A stretch of 64,000 nucleotides of DNA from assembly GCF_900095725.1 (NCBI RefSeq), contig NZ_FMMP01000028.1, forward strand, positions 248,001-312,000. Direction: 5' to 3'. Each line of letters opens with the position of its first letter. Positions within the stretch are counted from its first letter, which is position 1. Origin of the DNA: Cellulosilyticum sp. I15G10I2. Lineage in GTDB: Bacteria; Bacillota; Clostridia; Lachnospirales; Cellulosilyticaceae. The position numbers and the translations under genes were made by a program. Below are positions 28,507 to 36,598 of the stretch, piece by piece. The notes under the pieces are model-generated. The model had not been told where the DNA came from and did not search any database. It saw only the letters and a list, made by a program, of their open reading frames with translations.

Positions 28507-29055
28507 TTATATAGTTCTTACAAGCATCGCCTCTTTAACTGTATCTGCAACACCTTTGCCTTTTAGGACCTTTAATATGGTAAATGCGAATTCTAAAGCT
28601 GTTCCCACTCCCTTGCTGGTTATAATCTTATGACTGACAACAGTTCCTTCATTTATATATTCACATTGTTTTAAATACTTCTCATTTCCTGGATAGCAAG
28701 TTGCTTTCTCACCTATAAGCAGCTCGCATTTGCCAAGTATACTCGGCGCTGCACAAATAGCGGCCAGCCATTTACCTTGTGATTTAAATGATTTAATGTT
28801 TTCTAGTACCAATTCATTCTTCTCTAGGTTGTAAATCCCAGGCACACCCCCAGGCAGTACAATCATATCAATAGCATCATGATTCAATTCATCTATAACA
28901 CAATCCATTTGAATACTAATATTACGGGCACTTTTTACCTGTGTCCCCGTTACCCCTACCATGATAACTTCCACCTCGCCTCTTCTTAATACATCTACTA
29001 CAGATAATGCTTCAAGTTCTTCATACCCTTCTGCAAAATATACAGCTATTTTCAT
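28507..29055 (-). CDS. DJ-1/PfpI family protein
   Basis: 182 residues from the ATG at 29055, chosen because GAGGGTGG precedes it. The class I glutamine-amidotransferase-like fold is indicated by FAEGYEELEAL (conserved Glu), MIVLPGGVPG and the nucleophile elbow with Cys101 in LAAICAAPSILG. Relatives include DJ-1, ThiJ, YajL and deglycase or chaperone-like stress proteins; the reaction here cannot be told. It stands alone. Confidence 0.87.
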   Translation of the reverse strand: MKIAVYFAEGYEELEALSVVDVLRRGEVEVIMVGVTGTQVKSARNISIQMDCVIDELNHDAIDMIVLPGGVPGIYNLEKNELVLENIKSFKSQGKWLAAICAAPSILGKCELLIGEKATCYPGNEKYLKQCEYINEGTVVSHKIITSKGVGTALEFAFTILKVLKGKGVADTVKEAMLVRTI

Positions 29056-29241
29056 ATACCAACCACCCTCTCTTAAAGTCATCTCATTATCTTTCTTTAC
29101 TTTCCTCTAACAAGCACATCTTAATTAACTTTATTATAGTACATACACTTAAAAAATTAATAGAGGTTTTTTCTAAACAACTATGTTAAAATTAATCCGT
29201 AAACTTTTGATCAAGCAAATAGCTGCGGAGGTATAGCTAAT

Positions 29242-29694
29242 ATGGAAATAGAACGTAAATTTTTAGTTAAAGAATGCCCCTTACTCTATCACTATCCAAA
29301 TAAAGCACTCACCCAAGGATACATTGCGATGGACCCTGTAATACGCATAAGAGAAATCGCAAACAACTTCTGGCTTACAATAAAATCTAAAGGCACTATG
29401 ATAAGGGAAGAATTTGAACTCCCAATCACCAAAGAACAATACACTTCACTCTGTGCTAAACTCGAGGGCGAGCCTATCGCCAAAACACGTTATTTCATCC
29501 CTCTTCCCAACGACTTGACAGCGGAACTAGATATTTACCAAGGAAACTTACAGGGACTTATGACTGTAGAAGTTGAGTTCCCAACTCTTGACGATGCCGA
29601 CCGTTTTAATCCCCCATTATGGTTTGGCAAAGATATTACTTATGACAACCGCTACAAAAACAACTACTTATCGCTTAATGGTATACCTAAGTAA
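29242..29694 (+). CDS. CYTH domain protein (class IV adenylate cyclase/triphosphatase-like)
   Basis: 150 residues, a single CYTH tunnel domain. The N-terminal ExExK signature is present as EIERKFLV, and basic and acidic residues line alternating strands (VIRIREI, WLTIKSKG, REEFELPI, TRYFIP, AELDIYQG, VEVEFPT). Short bacterial CYTH proteins mostly hydrolyse inorganic triphosphate or nucleoside triphosphates; cyclase activity is less likely. GGAGG precedes the ATG. The gene ends in a terminator shared with the tRNA cluster. Confidence 0.87.
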   Translation: MEIERKFLVKECPLLYHYPNKALTQGYIAMDPVIRIREIANNFWLTIKSKGTMIREEFELPITKEQYTSLCAKLEGEPIAKTRYFIPLPNDLTAELDIYQGNLQGLMTVEVEFPTLDDADRFNPPLWFGKDITYDNRYKNNYLSLNGIPK

Positions 29695-29724
29695 ACTCGT
29701 TGCCCACAGACTGGATAAAAAACT

Positions 29725-29761
29725 AAAAAAGATGCGTATTTTAGCAATACGCATCTTTTTT
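29725..29761. terminator. Bidirectional terminator of the CYTH gene and tRNA cluster
   Basis: Perfect 16-bp stem AAAAAAGATGCGTATT / AATACGCATCTTTTTT with a 5-base loop; A-run and T-run allow use from both sides. Confidence 0.9.
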
Positions 29762-29768
29762 AATTAAG

Positions 29769-29840
29769 CTGGGCTGGAAGGATTTGAACCTTCGAGTGCA
29801 GGAGTCAAAGTCCTGTGCCTTACCGCTTGGCGACAGCCCA
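29769..29840 (-). tRNA. tRNA-Gln (anticodon TTG), copy 2
   Basis: 72 bases; acceptor TGGGCTG with CAGCCCA, anticodon loop CTTTGAC gives TTG, discriminator G. Identical to the copy at 30213-30284. Last gene of the nine-gene cluster. CCA not encoded. Confidence 0.95.
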
Positions 29841-29846
29841 TCAAAC

Positions 29847-29920
<74 letters not shown>

Positions 29921-29924
29921 AAAA

Positions 29925-29995
29925 AGCGGGTGATGGGAATCGAACCCACGTGACCAGCTTGGAAGGCTGGTGTTCTACCATTGAACTACACCCGC
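29925..29995 (-). tRNA. tRNA-Gly (anticodon TCC), copy 2
   Basis: 71 bases; acceptor GCGGGTG with CACCCGC, anticodon loop CTTCCAA gives TCC, discriminator T. Identical to the copy at 30457-30527. Confidence 0.95.
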
Positions 29996-30021
29996 AAATA
30001 GTTTGATTATTTGGTTATAAA

Positions 30022-30102
30022 TGCGGGTGACAGGAGTTGAACCTGCACGCCGTAGGCGCTAGATCCTAAGTCTAGTGCGTCTGCCAATTCCGCCACACCC
30101 GC
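30022..30102 (-). tRNA. tRNA-Leu (anticodon TAG)
   Basis: 81 bases with a long variable arm, class II; acceptor GCGGGTG with CACCCGC, anticodon loop CTTAGGA gives TAG, discriminator A. Confidence 0.95.
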
Positions 30103-30105
30103 ATA

Positions 30106-30178
30106 TGAGCCACCCGGGATTCGAACCCGGGACCACTTGATTAAAAGTCAAGTGCTCTACCAACTGAGCTAGTGACCC
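30106..30178 (-). tRNA. tRNA-Lys (anticodon TTT)
   Basis: 73 bases; acceptor GGGTCAC with GTGGCTC (two G-U pairs), anticodon loop CTTTTAA gives TTT, discriminator A. Confidence 0.95.
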
Positions 30179-30212
30179 GTATTATCCTATTACAAATCAT
30201 TTAAGATTTTAA

Positions 30213-30284
30213 CTGGGCTGGAAGGATTTGAACCTTCGAGTGCAGGAGTCAAAGTCCTGTGCCTTACCGCTTGGCGACAGCCCA
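30213..30284 (-). tRNA. tRNA-Gln (anticodon TTG), copy 1
   Basis: 72 bases, identical to the copy at 29769-29840. Confidence 0.95.
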
Positions 30285-30300
30285 TTATTTTAATTAAACA

Positions 30301-30375
30301 GGTGGAAAAGGGGATTCGAACCCCCGACCCCCAGAGCCACAATCTGGTGCTCTAACCAACTGAGCTATCCCCACC
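30301..30375 (-). tRNA. tRNA-His (anticodon GTG)
   Basis: 75 bases including an encoded extra 5' G (G-1 at 30375) opposite the discriminator C (30301), the hallmark of tRNA-His. Anticodon loop TTGTGGC gives GTG. Confidence 0.94.
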
Positions 30376-30378
30376 ATA

Positions 30379-30452
<74 letters not shown>

Positions 30453-30456
30453 ATAG

Positions 30457-30527
30457 AGCGGGTGATGGGAATCGAACCCACGTGACCAGCTTGGAAGGCT
30501 GGTGTTCTACCATTGAACTACACCCGC
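30457..30527 (-). tRNA. tRNA-Gly (anticodon TCC), copy 1
   Basis: 71 bases, identical to the copy at 29925-29995. First gene of the cluster after the promoter. Confidence 0.95.
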
Positions 30528-30586
30528 TTAAAAAAACATCACTTCAATCGATTTCCCAAACTCTTTTGGCTCAACCGACAAAATGT

Positions 30587-30615
30587 ATTATACATAACTT
30601 CTTTGCATACGTCAA
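30587..30615 (-). promoter_or_regulatory. Sigma-A promoter of the nine-tRNA cluster
   Basis: TTGACG (30610-30615), 17-base spacer with TG before the -10, TATAAT (30587-30592); 60 bases before the first tRNA. Confidence 0.87.
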
Positions 30616-30643
30616 CACCTTTTGATGTTTTTTTTTATTTTTT

Positions 30644-31189
30644 TTATTTATTTTTATAAAGCGTATAAGCCGGATGTGTACAAACCCTTGAATTCTCTAT
30701 GATCTGCATGATAGATATATCTTTAACCCTGCCATCTTCAAGATCCACAATCGCATAGGATGGATAATTCGAATCTCTTGGTAAGGTGATACTTCCTGGA
30801 TTTAAAAGTATTATCCCCTTCTCTTTTTTGAGATATGCAGAATGCGAATGACCACATATTGCTAATTTTGCACCTTCCGCCTCAGCGTCTATAAGCAGTT
30901 CACTATAATCATCCCATTTGATACCATATCGATGACCATGGGTAATCAGTATAGATACTTGCTCTATTACAACAACACGAGTATATTCTTCTGGATACGC
31001 CATTCCGTCACAATTACCATAAACAGCATATATTTCGATATCTGGGTAAAGTTTTTTTAGTTTATGTGCGTCCCCTATATGGTCTCCACAATGAATAATT
31101 GTACTTACTCCAAGCGGTCTAATGCGTTCTATTACGTGAATTACATTTTGTATATTGCGATGTGTATCGCTAATGACTAGCACCTTCAT
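30644..31189 (-). CDS. Metallophosphoesterase, YfcE/MJ0936 family
   Basis: 181 residues. The calcineurin-like metal motifs are all visible: D8-x-H10 (ISDTHRN), CGDHIGD, YGNCD, THGHRYG and GHSHSAY. Members are phosphodiesterases with a two-metal centre; natural substrates are uncertain. The start overlaps the end of rdgB by 4 bases (ATGA), so the two are translationally coupled. Confidence 0.9.
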   Translation of the reverse strand: MKVLVISDTHRNIQNVIHVIERIRPLGVSTIIHCGDHIGDAHKLKKLYPDIEIYAVYGNCDGMAYPEEYTRVVVIEQVSILITHGHRYGIKWDDYSELLIDAEAEGAKLAICGHSHSAYLKKEKGIILLNPGSITLPRDSNYPSYAIVDLEDGRVKDISIMQIIENSRVCTHPAYTLYKNK

Positions 31190-31791
31190 TTTGAGACCTC
31201 TAATATGCCTTTTAGCCTTTCTTTCATTTGTCTAAGGGCTTCCCCTCTATGACTAATTGCATTTTTTAAATCTGAACACATATCTGCTGTAGAAGTATTG
31301 TATGCTTCAACAAAAAATATCGGATCATACCCAAAGCCATTGGTCCCTCTCGCTTCATACCCTATATAGCCTTCTATAGTTCCTCTTGTCGTGATTGTTG
31401 TTATGTCCTTGGCGGCCACTGCCATAACACAAACGAATCTTGCTGTTCTTTGTTCTTTAGGAACATCTTGCAATCTATCTAATATGATTTGATTTTTAAC
31501 TGTATACGGCGTATCTTTTCCTAAATATCTCGCTGAATATACCCCCGGTTCTTTTCCAAAATGATCTATTTCAAGCCCCGAGTCATCCGCAAGAATAATT
31601 GCATCTGTATGTGCCTTTAGTGCCTCAGCTTTTATAATCGCATTTTCTTCAAAAGTAGTTCCTGTCTCTTCTATCTCAAGATCTATCCCTGCCTCATCCA
31701 TCGTCTTTACTTCTACATCTAAGTCTTCTAACATTTTCTTTATTTCGGTTACCTTACCCGCATTCTGGGTTGCAACAACAATTGTTCTCAT
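31186..31791 (-). CDS. rdgB: dITP/XTP pyrophosphatase (RdgB/HAM1)
   Basis: 201 residues from the ATG at 31791, chosen because AGGAGG lies 10 bases before it. It begins RTIVVATQNAGKVTEIKKML (the S/TxNxxKxxEI substrate motif) and carries ILADDSGLEIDH with the catalytic Asp and FGYDPIFFV near the C-terminus and SHRGEAL at the end. It removes deaminated purine triphosphates from the pool. Coupled with the phosphoesterase gene as in many Firmicutes. Confidence 0.95.
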   Translation of the reverse strand: MRTIVVATQNAGKVTEIKKMLEDLDVEVKTMDEAGIDLEIEETGTTFEENAIIKAEALKAHTDAIILADDSGLEIDHFGKEPGVYSARYLGKDTPYTVKNQIILDRLQDVPKEQRTARFVCVMAVAAKDITTITTRGTIEGYIGYEARGTNGFGYDPIFFVEAYNTSTADMCSDLKNAISHRGEALRQMKERLKGILEVSK

Positions 31792-31857
31792 GCCACTAAT
31801 CCTCCTAGCTGATCCTTTGATGTAACTCATTCTGTTTCATAAAATAAATTTTGAATC

Positions 31858-31879
31858 TAAAAAGGAGGAATGCTCCTCC
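31858..31879 (-). terminator. Terminator after cheW
   Basis: On the minus strand GGAGGA, GCAT loop, TCCTCC followed by TTTTTAGA. Short but GC-rich stem, 25 bases past the cheW stop. Confidence 0.78.
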
Positions 31880-31903
31880 CATAGCCAAGCTTCATTTTCT
31901 TCA

Positions 31904-32359
31904 CTACTCAGCAATCTCTAAAAGTATTTTCTCATCATCTTCCGCCAGCAGTAAATCTACATCAAAGATTACAATAATTCTATCTTCTTTTTTAATAATA
32001 CCATTAATATATTTACTTTCATATTTCTCAAGCATACGTGGTGTTTTTTCTATCTCATCTTCATCAACAGTTAATATTTCACAAACACTATCTACCATAA
32101 AACCTACTTTTGCTTCTTCTAAATTCATTAAAATAATTTTTGTCTCATGAAGTGCTTCATGTTTTGGCATATGAAGTCTTTCTCTCAAATTTAGTATTGG
32201 ATAAATAGTTCCTCTTAAATTAATAATTCCCTCAATGTATTTCGGTACTTCAGGAACCTTTCTTACAGGCTCATAGTTGCCTATTTCTAGAACCCTCATG
32301 ATATCAATGCTATATTCTTGGTCTAATAACTTAAACACTACGATTTGTTTTGTTGCCAT
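31904..32359 (-). CDS. cheW: CheW-like chemotaxis coupling protein
   Basis: 151 residues, one CheW domain: IVVFKLLDQEYSIDIMRVLE, then VPEVPKYIEGIINLRGTIYP and VDSVCEILTVDEDEI. CheW couples chemoreceptors to the CheA kinase. GGGGGA before the ATG. No other chemotaxis gene is in the window and the gene is between prfB and rdgB with its own terminator, so it is an isolated copy. Confidence 0.88.
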   Translation of the reverse strand: MATKQIVVFKLLDQEYSIDIMRVLEIGNYEPVRKVPEVPKYIEGIINLRGTIYPILNLRERLHMPKHEALHETKIILMNLEEAKVGFMVDSVCEILTVDEDEIEKTPRMLEKYESKYINGIIKKEDRIIVIFDVDLLLAEDDEKILLEIAE

Positions 32360-32381
32360 ACGCTAATCCCCCTTTATTTTT

Positions 32382-33492
32382 TTAATCCCGTTGGTGTATC
32401 CAAGCTAAATATGCATTCATAAATTTATCTATATCTCCATCCATAACAGCCCCTGTATTGCCTGTTTCGTGTAAGGTTCTATGGTCTTTTACAAGATTGT
32501 ATGGGTGAAACACATAAGATCTAATCTGACTTCCCCAGGCGATCTCTTTCTTTTCTCCTCTAATGCCATCTAGGGTATCCATTCTTTCTTGCTTTTCTTT
32601 TTCATAAAGTTTTGCTTTTAACATCTGCATCGCTTTTTCTCTATTTTGAATTTGGGAGCGTTCATTCTGGCACTGTACGACAATACCACTCGGTAAATGC
32701 GTAATACGGACAGCCGAGTCTGTTGTATTAATATGTTGTCCACCAGCTCCCGTTGCCCTATAGGTATCAATTCTCAAGTCTTCTGTTTTAATATCCACTT
32801 GTATTTCATCTGTAATTTGTGGTATCACATCACAGGATGCAAAGGATGTATGTCTTCTTCCAGAAGAATCAAAAGGTGAAATACGTACTAATCTGTGAAT
32901 ACCTTTTTCAGCTTTAAGATACCCATATGCATTTTGCCCGCTTACTTGAAGCGTGACAGACTTAATCCCGGCTTCTTCTCCCTCTAAATAGTCTAATACT
33001 TGTACTTTAAACCCTCTTGAATCTGCCCATCTTGTATACATTCTAAGAAGCATACTTACCCAGTCACAAGCCTCAGTACCGCCCGCCCCTGGATGAAGTT
33101 CTAAAATCGCATCATTTTTATCATAAGGCTCATCTAATAATGTAGCAATAAGCATCTCATCATAACTGTTTTGAAAACCTTTGGCGCATGCTTTAGCTTC
33201 TTCGGCCAGCTCGTCCTCTTCAGATTCGTTAGCCATCTCAATCAGAATAAATATATCCTCATAATCCGCACATAACTTCTCATATTTGTCGACGAGTTCC
33301 TTATATCCCTTAAGCTGTTGTAATATATTCTGTGCATTTTCAGTATTATCCCAAAAATTACTCTCCATAGAGGCTTGTTCTAATTCATGTGTAATCTCTT
33401 TTAATCTTGCAATGTCAAAGAGAGTTCCCCATTTCAATCAATTTTGTTTTATAAGGTTGGAGAGCTATTTGCAACTGCTCTAATTCTAACAT
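32382..33492 (-). CDS. prfB: Peptide chain release factor 2, with programmed +1 frameshift
   Basis: The ATG at 33492 opens a 25-codon frame (begins [20 protein letters not shown]) that stops at TGA, 33417-33415. Reading continues in the +1 frame at the slippery CTT-TGA-C site (33420-33414), with a GGGGA Shine-Dalgarno-like stimulator a few bases upstream, giving the rest of RF2 ([14 protein letters not shown] onward). The GGQ motif is in [11 protein letters not shown], and the recognition-domain region [15 protein letters not shown] is present. The frameshift at codon 26 is autoregulatory in RF2: low RF2 stalls at UGA and favours slipping. Confidence 0.95.
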
Positions 33493-33654
33493 TCTATCAC
33501 TCCTTTATATCTCTATCATATATGTTAAGCCAATGATTATTCAACTATTTTTTTTATAATTATCCTATTTTTTTATCAAGTGTGCAATCTTCTGATCAAT
33601 TCATTTATTATTTGCATAACTAAAGGTATGTATGCTTTTTATTTTTAGTTCAAA

Positions 33655-33689
33655 AAAAGACCACCCTGTAGTTAATGAGGTGATCTTTT
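33655..33689 (-). terminator. Terminator after tRNA-fMet
   Basis: On the minus strand an 11-bp stem (AAAAGATCACC with GGTGGTCTTTT, one U-G) is followed by a T-run, 4 bases past the tRNA. Confidence 0.85.
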
Positions 33690-33692
33690 AGA

Positions 33693-33766
<74 letters not shown>

Positions 33767-33778
33767 CTATTAATTTTA

Positions 33779-33784
33779 AGTATA
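33779..33784 (-). promoter_or_regulatory. Possible extended -10 promoter of tRNA-fMet
   Basis: TGCTATACT on the minus strand, 12 bases before the tRNA 5' end, with no good -35. The tRNA may instead be read from the divIC transcript. Confidence 0.35.
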
Positions 33785-33808
33785 GCAACAAATGGTCTAT
33801 TATTAGAG

Positions 33809-34090
33809 CTATTGCTTTTCTCTAAAAACAATATCGGATTCTTTTACCATTCCCAACTCTTCTCTTGCTACCTTTTCAATATATTCAAGCGTATCCATTT
33901 GTGTGATCTCATTTTGTAAACTTTTTAATTGTTCCGCATTGATACCAAGTTCTTTTTTATCCATACTTATTTGGTGATCCACACGTTTGATAAGTTTATT
34001 AAGCTGATAGCCTTTCATACCAAGTATGACTACAATCAGGATCGTAATTATAAAGGTCAGGCGAAAAATATTCTGCTTTATCTTTTTCAT
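33809..34090 (-). CDS. divIC: Septum formation initiator DivIC/FtsB-like protein
   Basis: 93 residues with the classic topology: short basic cytoplasmic start, one membrane segment (about 11-25), then an extracytoplasmic coiled coil with L/I heptads (LNKLIKRVDHQIS, LKSLQNEITQMDTLE) and the family end VAREELGMVKESDIVF. It joins the FtsL-FtsQ complex in septal cell wall synthesis. Placed after yabQ as in Bacillus. Confidence 0.9.
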   Translation of the reverse strand: MKKIKQNIFRLTFIITILIVVILGMKGYQLNKLIKRVDHQISMDKKELGINAEQLKSLQNEITQMDTLEYIEKVAREELGMVKESDIVFREKQ

Positions 34091-34181
34091 TTGTATCCCT
34101 ACTTTGAGCCTTAGATTAAATAATAACTAAACACTAAGTATTACTTAATCTTATCTTATCTAATTTACTATAAATTGTAAA

Positions 34182-34703
34182 TCATTTTTTGTCTTTTTTA
34201 ATTCTAAGTTCTGTGCGTATATCCGCTTTTGTATGGTACCATTTCCTTCTTAACCTTCTAAGGCGGCGTTTTTTATAATAATTTGCAGCGCTTAGTTTAC
34301 CCGAGGCATATTTTAAAGGAACTTTAAGTATACGAACTGCTCCCTTAATAGGTATAAGCAAAAGTCTGATGATCTTATGTATTAATGCTTTTATGTAGTT
34401 AATAACAATCGTTGCAATCTTCATAAATACTATACTAAAACTTGCAAAATAAAGTATTGCACCAAGTAAAATACCAATAAAAACAAAGGGTCTTATTGCA
34501 GCATAGTTATTAATGTAGAGCATATAAAATCCGATAAGTGCACAAATGATCCAATAAATTAAATCTTCAAGCTGAACTAAAATGTCTGGGTGCTTAATTA
34601 TTTTTCTGAAAATTCTTATGAGATCGAAGAAAATACCCATAACGATACCAATTTGAGCACAGGTTATAAAGAGCAGAGACTGATTACTTACTATTTGATT
34701 CAT
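34182..34703 (-). CDS. yabQ: Spore cortex protein YabQ
   Basis: 173 residues with about four membrane segments in the first 120 residues (with GIFFDLIRIFRK and DLIYWIICALIGFYML, typical of YabQ) and a basic cytoplasmic tail (KRRLRRLRRKWYHTK). In Bacillus YabQ localises to forespore membranes and is needed for cortex formation. 14 bases after yabP. Confidence 0.9.
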   Translation of the reverse strand: MNQIVSNQSLLFITCAQIGIVMGIFFDLIRIFRKIIKHPDILVQLEDLIYWIICALIGFYMLYINNYAAIRPFVFIGILLGAILYFASFSIVFMKIATIVINYIKALIHKIIRLLLIPIKGAVRILKVPLKYASGKLSAANYYKKRRLRRLRRKWYHTKADIRTELRIKKDKK

Positions 34704-34717
34704 AACAGATCACCATC

Positions 34718-34999
34718 TTATTTAAATAATTTTGATATGATAGAACCTTTTTTCTTAACAGTCCCTTGATGATCATGATATATAAGTTCTGTCACAGTCC
34801 CCTCCACTATCATATCGCCATCATCTATATTCATTTTAACAATATGTAAATCTTCTCCCTTAATTTCTATGTACCCTTCATTCGTTTCTAATTCTATAAT
34901 GCCTTCATCAAAAGAAAATACATCCGTAACCCCTGTTATAGACAGCCTTTCTCGATCCACGATATTTACAACATGTTTCCTTGTCATCTTTTCTTCCAT
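34718..34999 (-). CDS. yabP: Sporulation protein YabP
   Basis: 93 residues from the ATG at 34999, preferred because AAAGGA lies 8 bases before it; an ATG three codons earlier (35008) abuts that site. Family features: LSITGVTDVFSFDEGIIELE, NEGYIEIKGEDLHI and VEGTVTELIY. YabP belongs to the YabP/YqfC family and is needed for sporulation in Bacillus. The ribosome site lies in one arm of a 17-bp inverted repeat. Confidence 0.88.
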   Translation of the reverse strand: MEEKMTRKHVVNIVDRERLSITGVTDVFSFDEGIIELETNEGYIEIKGEDLHIVKMNIDDGDMIVEGTVTELIYHDHQGTVKKKGSIISKLFK

Positions 35000-35008
35000 C
35001 TCTCTCAT

Positions 35009-35051
35009 CCTTTCATATAAATAGTCTTATACTAACTATTTATATGAAAGG
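35009..35051 (-). promoter_or_regulatory. 17-bp inverted repeat covering the yabP ribosome site
   Basis: Perfect arms 35009-35025 and 35035-35051 with a 9-base loop. On the mRNA the second arm ends GAAAGG, the Shine-Dalgarno of yabP, which would be paired. No T-run follows, so it is not a plain terminator. Confidence 0.6.
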
Positions 35052-35063
35052 AAAAGATAATTA

Positions 35064-35303
35064 TTACAGAATACGGTACAAGTTATTTGTTTCTTCTTTT
35101 TTAACATGCTCTTTAATTTCTAACACTTCATATTTTGCAGTTTGTGTACCAAATTTTATCTCTATAATATCACCTATTTTAACTACCGTGCTTGATTTAG
35201 CAACTTTGTCATTAACAAGTACTCTTTGATGATCACAAGCTTCTTGAGCAATTGTACGCCTTTTTATAATACGTGCCAGCTTTAAATATTTATCAATGCG
35301 CAT
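35064..35303 (-). CDS. rqcP: S4-domain RNA-binding protein RqcP (YabO/Hsp15-like)
   Basis: 79 residues from the ATG at 35303, chosen because GGAGG precedes it by 6 bases. A single S4 domain: MRIDKYLKLARIIKRRTIA, VLVNDKVAKSSTVVKIGD. RqcP (YabO) binds the 50S subunit with RqcH and supports alanine tailing of stalled chains. Position between HU and yabP matches clostridial relatives. Confidence 0.92.
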   Translation of the reverse strand: MRIDKYLKLARIIKRRTIAQEACDHQRVLVNDKVAKSSTVVKIGDIIEIKFGTQTAKYEVLEIKEHVKKEETNNLYRIL

Positions 35304-35330
35304 AACATCCTCCAATTTATTTAAAGAAGT

Positions 35331-35360
35331 AAAAAAAATCTACACAAGTTGTGTAGATTT
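35331..35360 (-). terminator. Terminator after the HU gene
   Basis: On the minus strand AAATCTACAC and GTGTAGATTT form a stem followed by eight T, 16 bases past the hup stop. Confidence 0.88.
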
Positions 35361-35376
35361 ATGAATATATAATTAT

Positions 35377-35655
35377 TTATTCCCCTTTAACAACATCTTT
35401 CAGAGCTTTACCTGGTTTGAATTTTGGAGCCTTACCACCTGGAATTGGCATTTCTTCATTTGTTTTTGGATTTCTTCCTACTCTTGGTTTACGTTCTGTA
35501 ACTTCAAATGTTCCAAATCCAACTAACTGAATTTTTCCCCCAGCTTTAAGTTCTTCCATCACTGATTCTTCAAATGCTTTAAGAGCTTTCTCAGCATCTT
35601 TTTTGCTAATTTCTGCTTTTGCAGCCATTGCTGCTACTAATTCAGACTTGTTCAT
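35377..35655 (-). CDS. hup: DNA-binding protein HU
   Basis: 92 residues from the ATG at 35655, chosen because GAGGAGG precedes it. It shows the full HU signature: MNKSELVAAMAAKAEISKKD, VQLVGFGTFEV-like segment (IQLVGFGTFEVTERKPR), GRNPKTNEEMPIPGGKAPKF and FKPGKALKDVV. HU bends and compacts DNA as a dimer. Own terminator, so high independent expression is likely. Confidence 0.96.
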   Translation of the reverse strand: MNKSELVAAMAAKAEISKKDAEKALKAFEESVMEELKAGGKIQLVGFGTFEVTERKPRVGRNPKTNEEMPIPGGKAPKFKPGKALKDVVKGE

Positions 35656-35716
35656 TATAGTTCCTCCTCTATTCATGTTCCTAACATGGATATATGTATT
35701 GAAAATTTAGCGTCAT

Positions 35717-36505
35717 TCACTCGCTTAACTTGTAGGTTTCCCACAAATTATTTATCTCTTCTAACGATAAATCAACAAGCTGCTTTCCTTGCGCAAACGC
35801 TGAATTTTCAATATATCTAAATCTATTTATAAACTTTTCCAATGACTTTGTCAAGGCAAATTCAGGATTTAAATCAAAAAAAGTTGATAAATTGACCACA
35901 CTAAACAGTAAATCTCCTAATTCCTCTTCTATTTGGATTTTATTCCCATTTTTTATAGCACTTTTCGTCTCTTCAAGCTCTTCAATAACCTTATCAATTA
36001 TTGGTAAATAACTATCCCAAAAGAAGCCTACCTTGGCTACTTTTTTCTGTACTTTTTGAGTTCTTACAAGTGCTGGCAAAGCTTTTGCTATTCTGTCAAT
36101 TGAAGAACTTACAGATGTTTCTTTCTTCTCTTTCTTTTTAAGTTCTTCCCATGAAACAATCACCTCTTCTGGCGTTTTTATATCTTTTTCAGCTTTAAAT
36201 ACATGGGGATGTCTATAGATAAGTTTCCGGGCTAAACCATCTATAACTTGATCTATAGTAAATACATTTTCTTCTTTTCCTATTTGCGCATGAAGTAATA
36301 TCTGAAGCAGTACATCCCCTAATTCTTCTTTCATATTAAGAGTATCCTGATGATTGATTGCATCTACAAGTTCGTAACTTTCTTCTAATAAATGAGGTAC
36401 TAAAGAACTGTGTGTTTGAACTTTATCCCAAGGACAACCATTTTCTCCTCTAAGCTGCTCTATAATCTGAATAAGTTTGTCATAAGTATATGTTTGATCT
36501 TGCAT
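35717..36505 (-). CDS. mazG: Nucleoside triphosphate pyrophosphohydrolase MazG
   Basis: 262 residues with two MazG domains. The first (about 10-110) carries GCPWDKVQTHSSL, the metal-binding EESYE and EELGDVLLQ; the second (about 150-250) repeats EELEE, EEELGDLLFSVVN. It hydrolyses NTPs to NMP and pyrophosphate. It corresponds to the C-terminal half of Bacillus YabN and occupies the same place after spoVT, without the methylase-like YabN N-terminal domain. Confidence 0.94.
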   Translation of the reverse strand: MQDQTYTYDKLIQIIEQLRGENGCPWDKVQTHSSLVPHLLEESYELVDAINHQDTLNMKEELGDVLLQILLHAQIGKEENVFTIDQVIDGLARKLIYRHPHVFKAEKDIKTPEEVIVSWEELKKKEKKETSVSSSIDRIAKALPALVRTQKVQKKVAKVGFFWDSYLPIIDKVIEELEETKSAIKNGNKIQIEEELGDLLFSVVNLSTFFDLNPEFALTKSLEKFINRFRYIENSAFAQGKQLVDLSLEEINNLWETYKLSE

Positions 36506-36558
36506 AAGTAGTTTGCCTCCTAAAATACTTTTCTAAAATTTTACCTCATAAACCTCTA

Positions 36559-36594
36559 AAAAGCCAGTAACTTCTATGAAGTCATTGGCTTTTC
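36559..36594 (-). terminator. Terminator after spoVT
   Basis: A 16-bp stem on the minus strand (AAAAGCCAATGACTTC with GAAGTTACTGGCTTTT, one mismatch, one G-U) ending in TTTTTAG, 4 bases past the stop. Confidence 0.82.
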
Positions 36595-36598
36595 AAAA

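Noticed and set aside
30605-30643. Plus-strand hairpin AACACC-TTTT-GATGTT with a long T-run
   Set aside because: No plus-strand gene is transcribed into it; it probably reflects an AT-rich promoter-upstream stretch.
33415-33437. prfB as a gene starting at 33437 or as a pseudogene
   Set aside because: The TGA is the conserved programmed frameshift site, and the upstream 25 codons match RF2.
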